From Cetobacterium sp050033475 (lineage in GTDB: Bacteria; Fusobacteriota; Fusobacteriia; Fusobacteriales; Fusobacteriaceae), in NCBI RefSeq assembly GCF_050033475.1, contig NZ_CP188319.1:1054001-1118000 (forward strand): DNA of 64,000 nt. The letters run 5' to 3'. The notes beneath the pieces are model-generated. The model saw nothing but the letters and a program-made list of their open reading frames with translations. It had not been told where the DNA came from and made no database searches. This document shows positions 1-8,705 of this stretch, piece by piece (positions within the stretch are counted from its first letter, which is position 1; the number at the start of each line of letters is the position of its first letter). A program made the position numbers and the translations under genes.

Positions 1-1415
1 TTATGAAAAAAATAGAGCAGAGACCTCAAATATTAGCTTTGACAGCTACAGCTACTCCAAGAGTTAGAGAGGATATAATAGAAAAGTTAAAAATGGTAAA
101 TCCTCATATATTTGTGGATAATTTTGATAGAGATAATTTGACATTCAAAGTAGAAAAAGGAGTAGTACCAGAAGCCTTTATAGTGAAATTTTTAGAACGA
201 AATAAAAATAAGTCTGGAATAATATATGCATCTACTAGGAAAGAGGTAGATAGTCTATATGCTTACTTGCAACTAAAAGGCTTTTCTGTGGGGAAATATC
301 ATGCAGGAATGGAAGAAAATGATAGGAAAATAACACAAGAGGAATTTATAAAAGATAATATAAAAATTATGGTTGCTACAAATGCCTTTGGAATGGGTAT
401 AGATAAATCTAATGTAAGATTTGTTATCCATAGGAACATTCCTAAAGATTTAGAAAGCTATTACCAAGAAGCAGGAAGAGCGGGAAGAGATGGTGCTCCT
501 GGAGAAGCAATATTGTTATTCTATGAGGAAGATATTAAAACCCAAGAGTTTTTAATGGATAATGGAGATAATGGAAATTTAGAATTATTAAAAGAGAAAA
601 GAAAAAAACTTAATATAATGGAAAATTATGCTTACTATGAAGGGTGTTATCGAGAATATATTTTAAAATATTTTGGAAATAAAGTTTTAAAAAATTATTG
701 TGGAAATTGTGGAAATTGTAAAAAATTTAAGGATATTGAAAATTTAACAGAGGATGCTCAAAAGGTATTTTCTTGCATAGGAAGAGCAAAAGAAAAAATA
801 GGAATTTCTACTTTAGTAAATATTTTAATAGGAAAAAAAGATACAAAGATAGAAAAGAAGGAATTTGATAAATTATCTACCTATGGAATTTTTAAGGAAG
901 ACCAAAGGGAATATTTGGAAGAATTTATAAATTATCTAATATTTCAAGGATATTTAGATCAAGATGCAGGAAGTTTTCCAACTATTAAATTAAATCAAAA
1001 ATCTTTTGAAGTTCTGAAAAATGTAAAAGCTGTTTATAGAAAAAAGAATGAAAAAGTTTATTTTGATTTTTATGAAGACGAAATATTTAAAGAACTTGTA
1101 ACTTTGAGAAAAAAAATAAGTATAGAAGAAAATGTGGCACCATATATAATTTTTTCAGATTTAACTTTAATGGAATTAGCAGAAAAAAAACCTAAAAACA
1201 GATGGGATATGCTGAAAATTAAAGGGATAGGAAATCAAAAATATAAAAATTATGGAGAAAGAATTTTACAGGTAATAAATGAAAATTTAGAAGAAGTAAA
1301 TGATGAATTTTTAACAGAGGAAAAATTAGAAAAATTAAAAACAGTATTAAATTTAAAAATAGACAATAGAAAATTAAAAGAATTTATAAATGAAATAATT
1401 TTTGAAAGGGAGTAA
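1..1415 (+). CDS. recQ: ATP-dependent DNA helicase RecQ, 5'-truncated by window edge
   Basis: RecQ is a 3'-5' superfamily 2 DNA helicase used in recombination and fork repair. The visible part begins inside helicase domain 1 (LTATATPRV, motif III). It continues through domain 2 with the MGIDKSNVRFVIH and QEAGRAGRDG motifs (V and VI). The RecQ zinc-binding Cys set follows (C215 and C233/C236/C239 counted from the first visible Met), then a winged-helix RQC region, and an HRDC domain near the end (LMELAEKKPKNRWDMLKIKGIG). The Walker A and DEAH motifs lie before the window, so the Met at base 3 is internal, not the start. It is followed after 2 bases by the ABC permease gene, so the two are probably cotranscribed. 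Confidence 0.95.
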   Translation, partial: MKKIEQRPQILALTATATPRVREDIIEKLKMVNPHIFVDNFDRDNLTFKVEKGVVPEAFIVKFLERNKNKSGIIYASTRKEVDSLYAYLQLKGFSVGKYHAGMEENDRKITQEEFIKDNIKIMVATNAFGMGIDKSNVRFVIHRNIPKDLESYYQEAGRAGRDGAPGEAILLFYEEDIKTQEFLMDNGDNGNLELLKEKRKKLNIMENYAYYEGCYREYILKYFGNKVLKNYCGNCGNCKKFKDIENLTEDAQKVFSCIGRAKEKIGISTLVNILIGKKDTKIEKKEFDKLSTYGIFKEDQREYLEEFINYLIFQGYLDQDAGSFPTIKLNQKSFEVLKNVKAVYRKKNEKVYFDFYEDEIFKELVTLRKKISIEENVAPYIIFSDLTLMELAEKKPKNRWDMLKIKGIGNQKYKNYGERILQVINENLEEVNDEFLTEEKLEKLKTVLNLKIDNRKLKEFINEIIFERE

Positions 1416-1417
1416 GA

Positions 1418-2584
1418 ATGCTTGAATTTTTTATAGCTAAAAAACATATTTTTGAAAAGAAAAAACAAAGTTTTATTGCAGCTATGGGAGTTGCAATAGG
1501 AGTCATAGTATTGACTGTATCCATAGGAATTTCCAATGGATTAGATAAAAATATGATAAATAGTATTCTATCAATGACTAGTCATGTTTTAGTTTTAGGT
1601 AGAGGTGGAGAAATTACTGAATATAATAAATTAGCTTCAAATATTGATGAACTATCAGGAGTAAAGGGAGCAGTTCCTAAAATTTCAACTCAAGGTATTT
1701 TAAAATATAAGGGGATATTTGGAGATTATGTATCTGGAGTAAAAGTAGAAGGGCTAGATTTAAAAAGTGCAGAAAAAGCTATGGATTTAAATAAAAAAAT
1801 AATTCATGGAATAATTAATCCAGATGATAATAAAGGAATTATTATAGGAAATGAACTATATAAAAGTTTAGGAGCAAATTTAGGAGATACAATAACATTA
1901 GTTTCTGCTGATGGAAAAGATTTTAATATGAAAATAGAAGCAGTTTTTCAAAGTGGTTATTATGATTATGATACAAGTATGGTTATAATTCCTTTAAAAA
2001 CAGCTCAATATATAACATATATGGGAGATAAGGTTACAGCCATAGATGTGATGCTGAATAATCCATATAATGCTGATAAGATATCCACAGAAATTTTTAA
2101 TAAATTTGGTTATTTCAATAGAACATGGGGAGATTTAAATAGAAATTTATTGTCAGCTTTATCCTTGGAAAAAACTGTTATGATTCTTGTGTTTTCATTA
2201 ATTGTTATAATAGCAGGATTTGTAGTATGGGTAATTTTAAATATGCTTGTTAGAGAAAAAATAAAAGATATTGGAATTATGAGATCTATGGGATTTTCTA
2301 ATAAAAGTATAATGAAAATATTTTTGTTACAAGGAATATTTTTAGGAGGAGCAGGAATAATTGTAGGGGAATTTATATCCATAGGAATTTTATGGTACAT
2401 AAAAAATTACTCAATATCACAAATAACAAGTATATATTATTTAACCAAGGTTCCTGTAGAAATTAGTTTTAAAGAGATAGGTATAATAGTTTTAGCTAAT
2501 ATAGTTATAATATTTTTATCAAGTATATTTCCAGCATATAGAGCTGGTAAAATGCAAACGGTGGAGGCTTTAAGACATGAATAA
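1418..2584 (+). CDS. LolC/LolE-type ABC transporter permease
   Basis: A 388-residue membrane subunit of the MacB/LolCDE class, which uses ATP to act on substrates at the outer face of the inner membrane. It has one N-terminal membrane segment (about residues 18-40), a large periplasmic domain (about 45-250) and three C-terminal membrane segments (about 252-280, 300-325, 352-378) with an FtsX-like fold. The cytoplasmic loop REKIKDIGIMRSMGFS is the classic coupling-helix signature. The next gene overlaps it by 8 bases and encodes the matching ATPase. In a bacterium with an outer membrane the likely job is lipoprotein release, but only one permease gene is present here, so a homodimeric Lol-like or another MacB-like exporter is possible. 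Confidence 0.85.
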   Translation: MLEFFIAKKHIFEKKKQSFIAAMGVAIGVIVLTVSIGISNGLDKNMINSILSMTSHVLVLGRGGEITEYNKLASNIDELSGVKGAVPKISTQGILKYKGIFGDYVSGVKVEGLDLKSAEKAMDLNKKIIHGIINPDDNKGIIIGNELYKSLGANLGDTITLVSADGKDFNMKIEAVFQSGYYDYDTSMVIIPLKTAQYITYMGDKVTAIDVMLNNPYNADKISTEIFNKFGYFNRTWGDLNRNLLSALSLEKTVMILVFSLIVIIAGFVVWVILNMLVREKIKDIGIMRSMGFSNKSIMKIFLLQGIFLGGAGIIVGEFISIGILWYIKNYSISQITSIYYLTKVPVEISFKEIGIIVLANIVIIFLSSIFPAYRAGKMQTVEALRHE

Positions 2585-3275
2585 GACAATCTTAAAATTA
2601 GAGGGATTAAATAAAAAGTATTCTGGAAATGTTGATAATTTACATATAATAAGAGATTTAAATTTAGAAGTTAAAGAGGGAGAATTTATTTCAATTTTAG
2701 GAAAGTCAGGTTCAGGAAAATCTACTTTATTAAATTTAATAGGAATGCTTGATAAACCAGATTCTGGAAAAATTTTTATAGATGGAGAAGAGGTAGAACT
2801 TTTAGATGATAAAAAATTAGATTTAGTAAAAAATAAAAAATTAGGTTTTGTTTTTCAATTTCATTATCTTTTACCAGAGTTTACAGCTCTAGAAAATGTA
2901 ATGTTACCTGGACTTGTAAATAATTATAAGGAAAAAGAAGTTATAAAAAAGAGAGCTATGGAGTTGTTAGCAGAAGTTGGAATGGATCATAGAATAACTC
3001 ATAAACCAATGGAACTTTCTGGAGGAGAAAAACAAAGAGTGGCAATAGCAAGGGCTTTAATGAATAGTCCTACAATTTTATTAATGGATGAACCTACAGG
3101 AAACCTTGATGAAGAGACAAGTGAAATGATCCATAAACTTTTAAGAAAAATAAATGTTGAAAAGAAACAAACAATAATAGTTGTAACCCATTCAAAAGAA
3201 TTAGCAAATTTATCTCACAAAAAATTATATTTAAAAAAAGGAGTATTGGAAGTTGAAGAGAATAATCTATCATAA
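2577..3275 (+). CDS. LolD-type ABC transporter ATP-binding protein
   Basis: A 232-residue ATPase. Walker A is GKSGSGKST (about residues 42-50), the signature is LSGGEKQRVAIARAL (about 143-157), Walker B is ILLMDEPTGNLDEET and the switch histidine lies in VVTHSKELA. This arrangement and length match the LolD/MacB/FtsE branch. The start codon lies within the last codons of the permease gene, so translation of the pair is coupled. Together they would form a lipoprotein-release or related exporter at the inner membrane. The exact substrate cannot be read from the sequence. Confidence 0.9.
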   Translation: MNKTILKLEGLNKKYSGNVDNLHIIRDLNLEVKEGEFISILGKSGSGKSTLLNLIGMLDKPDSGKIFIDGEEVELLDDKKLDLVKNKKLGFVFQFHYLLPEFTALENVMLPGLVNNYKEKEVIKKRAMELLAEVGMDHRITHKPMELSGGEKQRVAIARALMNSPTILLMDEPTGNLDEETSEMIHKLLRKINVEKKQTIIVVTHSKELANLSHKKLYLKKGVLEVEENNLS

Positions 3276-3313
3276 GTAAGTGAGAATGATGAAGCACAAA
3301 GGGAGTGGTAACT

Positions 3314-3874
3314 ATGAATATTACTTTTAATGGAGCAAAAGGATTTGTTATAACAGAAGCTATTAAAGCCTATGCTGAAAAAAGATTAAATAAATTGGCA
3401 AAATATGGCGAAGACATAAAGGAAATAAGAGTTACCTTATCAGCGGTAAAATCTAAAACAGGTCCAATTCAAACAGCGGAAGTTAGAGTACATTTAAATG
3501 GATATAATGTAATTAAAGCTGTGGCTGTAGAAGATGATTTATATGCTTCTATTGATAAAGCAGAAGCAATTTTAGATAGACAAATGGTTAAATATAAAGA
3601 AAAACATAAAGAAGATAAATATAATTCAGCAGCTAAAGTAGAACAAAAAATTGAATATAATGCTGAAGAAAGATTGATAAAAATGGAAAGTACTAAACAA
3701 ATTGTAAATGTTTCAGTATCTCCAAAACCAATGGCAGTAGAAGAAGCAATATTACAAATGGAAACTTTAAATAAAGATTTCTATGTATTTATAAATGCTG
3801 AATCAGGAGAAATGAATGTAGTTTATAAAAAAAGAAATGGTGATTACGGACACGTAGAACCAGAAAATAAATAA
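3314..3874 (+). CDS. hpf: Ribosome hibernation promoting factor, long form
   Basis: HPF binds the decoding region of the small ribosomal subunit in slow-growing cells; the long form also joins ribosomes into 100S dimers through its C-terminal tail. At about 186 residues this is the long form. The N-terminal S30AE domain (MNITFNGAKGFVITEAIKAY, about 1-100) and the C-terminal dimerisation domain (KPMAVEEAILQMETLNKDFYVFINAESGEMNVVYKRRNG-like, about 130-186) are both visible. An in-frame GTG at 3305 overlaps the GGGAG ribosome-binding site (3301-3305), so the ATG at 3314, 8 bases after it, is the better start. The gene is the last of its unit and is followed by a strong hairpin terminator. Confidence 0.93.
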   Translation: MNITFNGAKGFVITEAIKAYAEKRLNKLAKYGEDIKEIRVTLSAVKSKTGPIQTAEVRVHLNGYNVIKAVAVEDDLYASIDKAEAILDRQMVKYKEKHKEDKYNSAAKVEQKIEYNAEERLIKMESTKQIVNVSVSPKPMAVEEAILQMETLNKDFYVFINAESGEMNVVYKKRNGDYGHVEPENK

Positions 3875-3883
3875 GTGTAATTT

Positions 3884-3919
3884 ATACCCCTCTCTGAGAA
3901 ATCAGAGGGGGGTATTTTT
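3884..3919 (+). terminator. Intrinsic terminator after hpf
   Basis: A 14-bp stem (3884-3897 with 3902-3915, one G-U pair) closes on a GAAA tetraloop and is followed by a short T run. It ends the recQ-lol-hpf unit just ahead of the cob promoter. Confidence 0.92.
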
Positions 3920-3920
3920 A

Positions 3921-3949
3921 TTGATAATTAAATAAGATGATGATATAAT
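3921..3949 (+). promoter_or_regulatory. Sigma-70-type promoter for the cob operon
   Basis: TTGATA at 3921-3926, 17-base spacer, TATAAT at 3944-3949 preceded by TGA (extended -10). The predicted start near 3956 leaves a leader of only about 25 bases before cobU. Confidence 0.75.
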
Positions 3950-3981
3950 TAAAAAAAGTTTATGGTTTGGGGGCATAGAAA

Positions 3982-4542
3982 ATGGGAAGAATTACGTATA
4001 TTACAGGTGGCTCAAGAAGTGGAAAAAGTTCCTTTGCAGAAAAGAAAATATTAGAGAGTGAAAGAAAAAGAATTTATATTGCCACAGCCTTAGTTTTTGA
4101 CGATGAAATGAAATCAAGAGTAGCAAAGCATAAAAGTCAAAGGGGAGAAAATTGGAAGACACTTGAAGCATATAAAAATTTAAAAAATATTTTAATGGAA
4201 AATTCTTCCGGAGATGAAATTATACTTTTAGATTGTTTAACAAATATGGTTACCAATAATATGATAATGGAGGAAGAAATAGATTGGGATACTATTTCTC
4301 CAATGAAAGTGGATGAAATAGAAGAGAAAATAAAGAAAGAATTATTAGAATTTATAGATTATATTGATAAGAGTGAATATCAGTTGATAGTAGTATCAAA
4401 CGAAATAGGGATGGGATTGGTACCAGCTTATGCATTAGGAAGATATTTCAGAGATATTTGTGGTAGAATGAACCAAATAGTTGCTGAAAAATCCCAAGAA
4501 GCATACTTTGTAGTATCAGGAATTCCTATGAAAATAAAATAA
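3982..4542 (+). CDS. cobU: Adenosylcobinamide kinase / adenosylcobinamide-phosphate guanylyltransferase
   Basis: CobU phosphorylates adenosylcobinamide and then adds GMP to give adenosylcobinamide-GDP. The 186-residue protein starts with the P-loop GGSRSGKS (9-16). The guanylylation region RVAKHKSQRGENW (46-58) contains the conserved His50, and LLDCLTNMVTN carries the conserved Asp. Length is normal for the bifunctional enzyme. It is the first gene of a four-gene run (cobU-cobS-cobC-cobT) with short gaps, covering the nucleotide-loop assembly steps of cobalamin. The ring-building cob/cbi genes are not in this window, so both salvage and full synthesis remain possible. Confidence 0.95.
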   Translation: MGRITYITGGSRSGKSSFAEKKILESERKRIYIATALVFDDEMKSRVAKHKSQRGENWKTLEAYKNLKNILMENSSGDEIILLDCLTNMVTNNMIMEEEIDWDTISPMKVDEIEEKIKKELLEFIDYIDKSEYQLIVVSNEIGMGLVPAYALGRYFRDICGRMNQIVAEKSQEAYFVVSGIPMKIK

Positions 4543-4558
4543 TTTTTGGAGGCTTTTA

Positions 4559-5326
4559 ATGAAAGGATTAGTTTTACTTTTTAAATTTATGACAAGATTA
4601 CCATTTCCATGGGAACCTAAATTTGATTCAGAGGCTTTAGGAAAAAGTATGAAATGGTTTCCTATAGTTGGAATGATTATAGGATTGATAAATTATGGGA
4701 TATATACATTGTTATTCCCAATAATACCCTCTCCTTTATTAATGGCAATAATATTAGTAACAGTTGATGTTATTATGACAGGTGGCCTTCATTTAGATGG
4801 ATTGGCTGATACATTTGATGGAATTTTTAGTTATAGAAGTAAGCAAAAAATGTTAGAGATTATGAAAGATTCAAGATTAGGAACTAATGGAGCATTAGTT
4901 TTAATTTTATATTTTATATTTAAAATAGCATTGTTGGTTGAAAGTTCTTATATGTTAGGAATTGATCAAGGTGTTATTATGGCAATGATACCAGTATATT
5001 CGAGATTAAACAGCGTTGTAAATTGTACTTTTGCACCTTATGGAAGAGCCACTGGAATGGGAAAAACATTTGTTGAAAATACTCATGGAAAAGATTTGGT
5101 TTTATCAATAATAGTTTCAGTACTTTATTTATACGGAGTTAGTTATATATTCCAAATGGGATTAATGCCTATAATAATAATTCCAATAGTAATAATTTTA
5201 GGAATATATTTTGCAAAACTTATGACAAGAAAAATAGGTGGAGTTACAGGAGATACTTTAGGAGCTGTTGTAGAGTTAACATCTATTTTATCATTATTTT
5301 TAATGTATATACTTTACGGATTATAG
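4559..5326 (+). CDS. cobS: Adenosylcobinamide-GDP ribazoletransferase (cobalamin synthase)
   Basis: CobS joins adenosylcobinamide-GDP with alpha-ribazole (or its phosphate) to make adenosylcobalamin (phosphate) at the inner membrane. The 255-residue protein is highly hydrophobic with about six membrane segments. It carries the family motif GGLHLDGLADTFDGIFS (about 79-95) with its Asp residues for metal binding, and a later KDSRLGTNGAL. It follows cobU by 16 bases with its own GGAGG site. Confidence 0.94.
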   Translation: MKGLVLLFKFMTRLPFPWEPKFDSEALGKSMKWFPIVGMIIGLINYGIYTLLFPIIPSPLLMAIILVTVDVIMTGGLHLDGLADTFDGIFSYRSKQKMLEIMKDSRLGTNGALVLILYFIFKIALLVESSYMLGIDQGVIMAMIPVYSRLNSVVNCTFAPYGRATGMGKTFVENTHGKDLVLSIIVSVLYLYGVSYIFQMGLMPIIIIPIVIILGIYFAKLMTRKIGGVTGDTLGAVVELTSILSLFLMYILYGL

Positions 5327-5335
5327 GAGAATATA

Positions 5336-5929
5336 ATGGGGAAATTAATTTTAGTTAGACATGGGGAAACAAAAATGAATGCTCAAGGAATTTATTTTGG
5401 TCATTTGGATCCTGAATTAAATCTCTTAGGAAAAGAACAAGCTAAAGAAACTAGAAAAATATTAGAAAAATTAAATTTTAATTATGACTTTCTGTATACG
5501 AGTGATTTAAAAAGAGCTTATGAAACTGCAGAAATATTAAATTATAATAAAAAAAATATTATTTTAGCACAGGAATTGAGAGAGATAAATTTTGGAATAT
5601 TTGAAGGGTTTTCCTATGAAGAATTAAAATTAAAATATCCAGACGAATTAACAAAATGTGAAAAAAATTGGGAAGATTATAATTATTTAACTGGTGAAAG
5701 CGTTAAGGAGTTACAAAATCGAAGTGTCGAATTTATTAAAAATAATTTAGATTTAAATAAAATAAATATAGTTGTAACTCATTGGGGGGTAATAAATACA
5801 CTTTTAAGTTATTATTTTTCCAATGGCTTAGAAAGTTATTGGAAATATAGTGTAAATAATGGTGGAATTGTCATAATAGAATTCTCTAATGGGTTTCCAA
5901 TTTTAAAGGGACTGAATATAGGGGGCTAA
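5336..5929 (+). CDS. cobC: Histidine phosphatase, probable alpha-ribazole phosphatase
   Basis: A 197-residue member of the histidine (phosphoglycerate mutase-like) phosphatase family with the catalytic RHGET (8-12) and a second His in VVTHWGVI. The family covers many substrates. The position between cobS and cobT makes alpha-ribazole-5'-phosphate (or adenosylcobalamin-5'-phosphate) the likely substrate, which is the CobC role. That assignment rests on context; the enzyme class rests on the motifs. Confidence 0.85.
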   Translation: MGKLILVRHGETKMNAQGIYFGHLDPELNLLGKEQAKETRKILEKLNFNYDFLYTSDLKRAYETAEILNYNKKNIILAQELREINFGIFEGFSYEELKLKYPDELTKCEKNWEDYNYLTGESVKELQNRSVEFIKNNLDLNKINIVVTHWGVINTLLSYYFSNGLESYWKYSVNNGGIVIIEFSNGFPILKGLNIGG

Positions 5930-5930
5930 A

Positions 5931-6977
5931 ATGAAAGAATTAGAGGAAATCTTGAAAAGTATTGATGGTGGAAATAAAATAGCTGGAAAATACTGTAAAG
6001 AAATATTAGATAGTAAAATGAAACCTCAAGGAAGTTTAGGAATCTTAGAGAGTTTAGCTATCAAAGTATCTGAAGCAAAAGGAGAGATTTCTTCTTTAAA
6101 TAAAGGATGTCATTTAATAGCATCAAGTGACAACGGGATAGTTGAAGAAGGGGTAGCATCTTGTCCAATAGAGTATACAAAAATAGTATCTCAGGCTATG
6201 GTAAATAAAATAGCAGCAATTGGAATTCTTTGTGATAATTTAGGGATAGATTTAAAATTATATGATGTAGGAATAAAAGGAAATATAGAAAAGCAATATC
6301 CTAATTTATATATAAAAAAAATAATTTCAGGTACTAAAAATTTCTCTAAAGAGAAGGCAATGTCTACAGAAGAATGTATAAAAACTATAAAAATAGGGAT
6401 AGAAATCATAGATGGCTTGAAAGAATATGATTTTTTTTCAAATGGAGAAATGGGTATTGGAAATACTACAACAAGTTCAGCTATTTTATATGCTTTAACT
6501 GAGAAACCATTGGATATGGTTGTAGGAAGAGGAGCTGGATTATGTGATGAAGGAATTGAAAGAAAAAAAAGAGTAATAAAGTCATCCTGTGAAAAATATG
6601 ATTTATTCCAAAAGTCACCAATAGAGATACTGAGTTCAGTAGGAGGTTTAGATATAGCTACAATGGTAGGATTTTATATAGGTGCTGCTAAAAATAAAAA
6701 ACCAATGTTAATAGATGGGTTTATATCGGCAGTAGCAGCCTTAGTAGCAGTTAGAATAGAACCTAAAATAAAAGATTATATCATAGCTACTCATATGAGT
6801 GAGGAACCAGGAATGAAAGTAGTTATGGAGGAATTAGAATTAAAACCATTTTTAAATATGGAAATGCGTTTAGGAGAAGGAACAGGAGCGGTACTGGCTT
6901 ATCCGATTATAAAAAGTGCTTTAGAAATACCCTTAAGAATGAAAACAAAGGATGAAGTTTATAATATTTTTAAATAA
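5931..6977 (+). CDS. cobT: Nicotinate-nucleotide--dimethylbenzimidazole phosphoribosyltransferase
   Basis: CobT activates the lower-ligand base (5,6-dimethylbenzimidazole or another base) to alpha-ribazole phosphate using nicotinate mononucleotide. The 348-residue protein has the start-of-domain KPQGSLG motif (about 32-38), a GEMGIGNTTTSSA substrate loop, a GRGAGLCDEG stretch and the C-terminal RLGEGTGA with the catalytic Glu316. The start lies 1 base after the cobC stop, so translation is coupled. It ends the cob run; radC follows after 19 bases, with no terminator seen. Confidence 0.95.
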   Translation: MKELEEILKSIDGGNKIAGKYCKEILDSKMKPQGSLGILESLAIKVSEAKGEISSLNKGCHLIASSDNGIVEEGVASCPIEYTKIVSQAMVNKIAAIGILCDNLGIDLKLYDVGIKGNIEKQYPNLYIKKIISGTKNFSKEKAMSTEECIKTIKIGIEIIDGLKEYDFFSNGEMGIGNTTTSSAILYALTEKPLDMVVGRGAGLCDEGIERKKRVIKSSCEKYDLFQKSPIEILSSVGGLDIATMVGFYIGAAKNKKPMLIDGFISAVAALVAVRIEPKIKDYIIATHMSEEPGMKVVMEELELKPFLNMEMRLGEGTGAVLAYPIIKSALEIPLRMKTKDEVYNIFK

Positions 6978-6996
6978 TTTTTATTGAGGTGATTTC

Positions 6997-7689
6997 ATGT
7001 TAGAAAAAAAGATGGATGGACACCGAAGTAGATTACGAGAAAGATATTTAAAGGGAGGTTATACAGCATTTCAGGATTATGAAATACTTGAAATGCTTTT
7101 GAGCTTATTAATCCCAAGGAAAGATACAAAAAGTTTATCTAAAGCTTTACTTGAAAAATTTAAAACTATAGAGGGAGTTTTAAAAGCTGATAGAAAGCAA
7201 CTTGAAGATTTCACAGGAATCAGTGAAAGAATTGCCTTAATGATGAATTTTGTTGGTGATTTAACTAAATATAATTTTAAAAATAATTATGAAAAAAATG
7301 ATTTAACAACTTTTGATGGAAAGAGAGATTTAATAGCATATTTAAAAAGTGATATAGGATTTGTGGAAAATGAACAGTTTATGGTTTTATTTTTAAATTC
7401 TGCAAATCAGCTTATTTTTACTGAGGTTCTTTTTAAAGGAACAATTGATCGAAGTGTAATTTATCCACGGAGTATAGTACAAAAAGCAATATACCATAAT
7501 GCAAGATCATTAATTTTTGCTCATAATCATCCATCGGGTAATATTAGACCATCGGATAGTGATATAAAATTAACTAAAGAATTGGAAGAATATTTAAAAG
7601 TTGTAGATGTAAAGTTAGTAGATCATATTATAATTACAAGGGATTCTTACTTAAGCTTTTTAGAGGAGGGACTCATAGATTATTATTAG
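6997..7689 (+). CDS. radC: RadC family JAMM/MPN+ protein
   Basis: A 230-residue RadC-type protein with an N-terminal helix-hairpin-helix region (about 1-100) and a C-terminal JAMM metalloprotease-like domain. The zinc motif is complete: H176-x-H178-x7-S186-x2-D189 (HNHPSG...PSDSD). Despite the old name, RadC is not firmly shown to be a DNA repair enzyme, and its substrate is unknown. A second RadC-like JAMM domain occurs in this window at the front of the DinG-like helicase at 51.3 kb. The RBS is GAGGTGA before the ATG. Confidence 0.92.
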   Translation: MLEKKMDGHRSRLRERYLKGGYTAFQDYEILEMLLSLLIPRKDTKSLSKALLEKFKTIEGVLKADRKQLEDFTGISERIALMMNFVGDLTKYNFKNNYEKNDLTTFDGKRDLIAYLKSDIGFVENEQFMVLFLNSANQLIFTEVLFKGTIDRSVIYPRSIVQKAIYHNARSLIFAHNHPSGNIRPSDSDIKLTKELEEYLKVVDVKLVDHIIITRDSYLSFLEEGLIDYY

Positions 7690-7697
7690 GAGGAATA

Positions 7698-8705
7698 ATG
7701 TTATTACAAGAAGAGAATAATATAGATGTGCAGGAAACTGTTGATAAAATAGAAAAAATTGTAGAGGCTATAGAAGAAATTTCTATAGAAGTTGAAGAAG
7801 AAAAAGAACAAGAACCTCAAGAAGAAAAATTTTATAAAGTATTAGGTGTTATGTTTGAAGTAACAAAAAAGAGATATTATTTTGAAGTTGTAGATAATGA
7901 AATTTATAAAAAAGGGGATAAAGTAATAGTTGATACTGTTAGAGGCCAGGAATTAGGTGTAGTGTATGGAGAGCCTATGATGTTACCAGAGAGATTATTA
8001 GTTTTACCTTTAAAACCTGTTTTAAAAAAAGCAGATGAAGCTGAAATTACAAAGTATGCAGAGTTAAAAGAAGAATCTGCCAAGGCTAATAAAATATGTA
8101 AAGAAAGAATTGCTAATCATAAATTACCTATGAAATTAGTTGGAACTGAATATACCTTTGATAAGACAAAATTAATATTTTACTTTACAGCTGAAGGTAG
8201 AATTGATTTTAGAGATTTAGTAAAAGATTTAGCTAATATTTTTAAATTAAGAATAGAACTTAGACAAATTGGAGTTAGAGATGAAGCTAGAATTTTAGGA
8301 CATATTGGAATTTGTGGAAAAGAGTTATGTTGTAGAACTTTTATAAATAAATTTGATTCTGTTTCTATTAAAATGGCTAGAGACCAAGGACTAGTAATAA
8401 ATCCAACTAAAATATCTGGAGTTTGTGGTAGATTATTATGTTGTATTAATTATGAATATTATCAATATGAAGAAGCTTTAAGAGCTTATCCAGCTGTAAA
8501 CCAATCTGTAAGAACTCCAAAGGGAGAAGGAAAGGTTGTAAGTATAAGCCCATTAAATGGATATTTATATGTAGATATAGATAATAAAGGAATAATGAAA
8601 ATTGAGATTGATGAGATTAAATTCAATAGAAAAGAAGCTAAGAAACTTCAAAATGTGTTGAGTAAAGAAGAGTTAATGGTTCATAAGGAGCTTGAGAAGG
8701 AATAA
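7698..8705 (+). CDS. ricT: PSP1-domain protein, RicT (YaaT)-like
   Basis: A 335-residue protein with an acidic N-terminal extension (about 1-45) ahead of a PSP1 domain. It has the two cysteine-rich signatures GICGKELCCRTF and GVCGRLLCCINYEYY (about 195-255). In Bacillus subtilis the homologue RicT (YaaT) belongs to the RicA/F/T complex, which carries Fe-S clusters and helps RNase Y mature transcripts. RicA and RicF homologues are not in the window, so the symbol reflects family membership only. The next gene begins directly after its stop codon. Confidence 0.85.
   Translation: MLLQEENNIDVQETVDKIEKIVEAIEEISIEVEEEKEQEPQEEKFYKVLGVMFEVTKKRYYFEVVDNEIYKKGDKVIVDTVRGQELGVVYGEPMMLPERLLVLPLKPVLKKADEAEITKYAELKEESAKANKICKERIANHKLPMKLVGTEYTFDKTKLIFYFTAEGRIDFRDLVKDLANIFKLRIELRQIGVRDEARILGHIGICGKELCCRTFINKFDSVSIKMARDQGLVINPTKISGVCGRLLCCINYEYYQYEEALRAYPAVNQSVRTPKGEGKVVSISPLNGYLYVDIDNKGIMKIEIDEIKFNRKEAKKLQNVLSKEELMVHKELEKE

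Noticed and set aside
3920..3981. Cobalamin riboswitch upstream of cobU
   Set aside because: The space is far too short and holds only a promoter; no B12-box-like sequence was seen.
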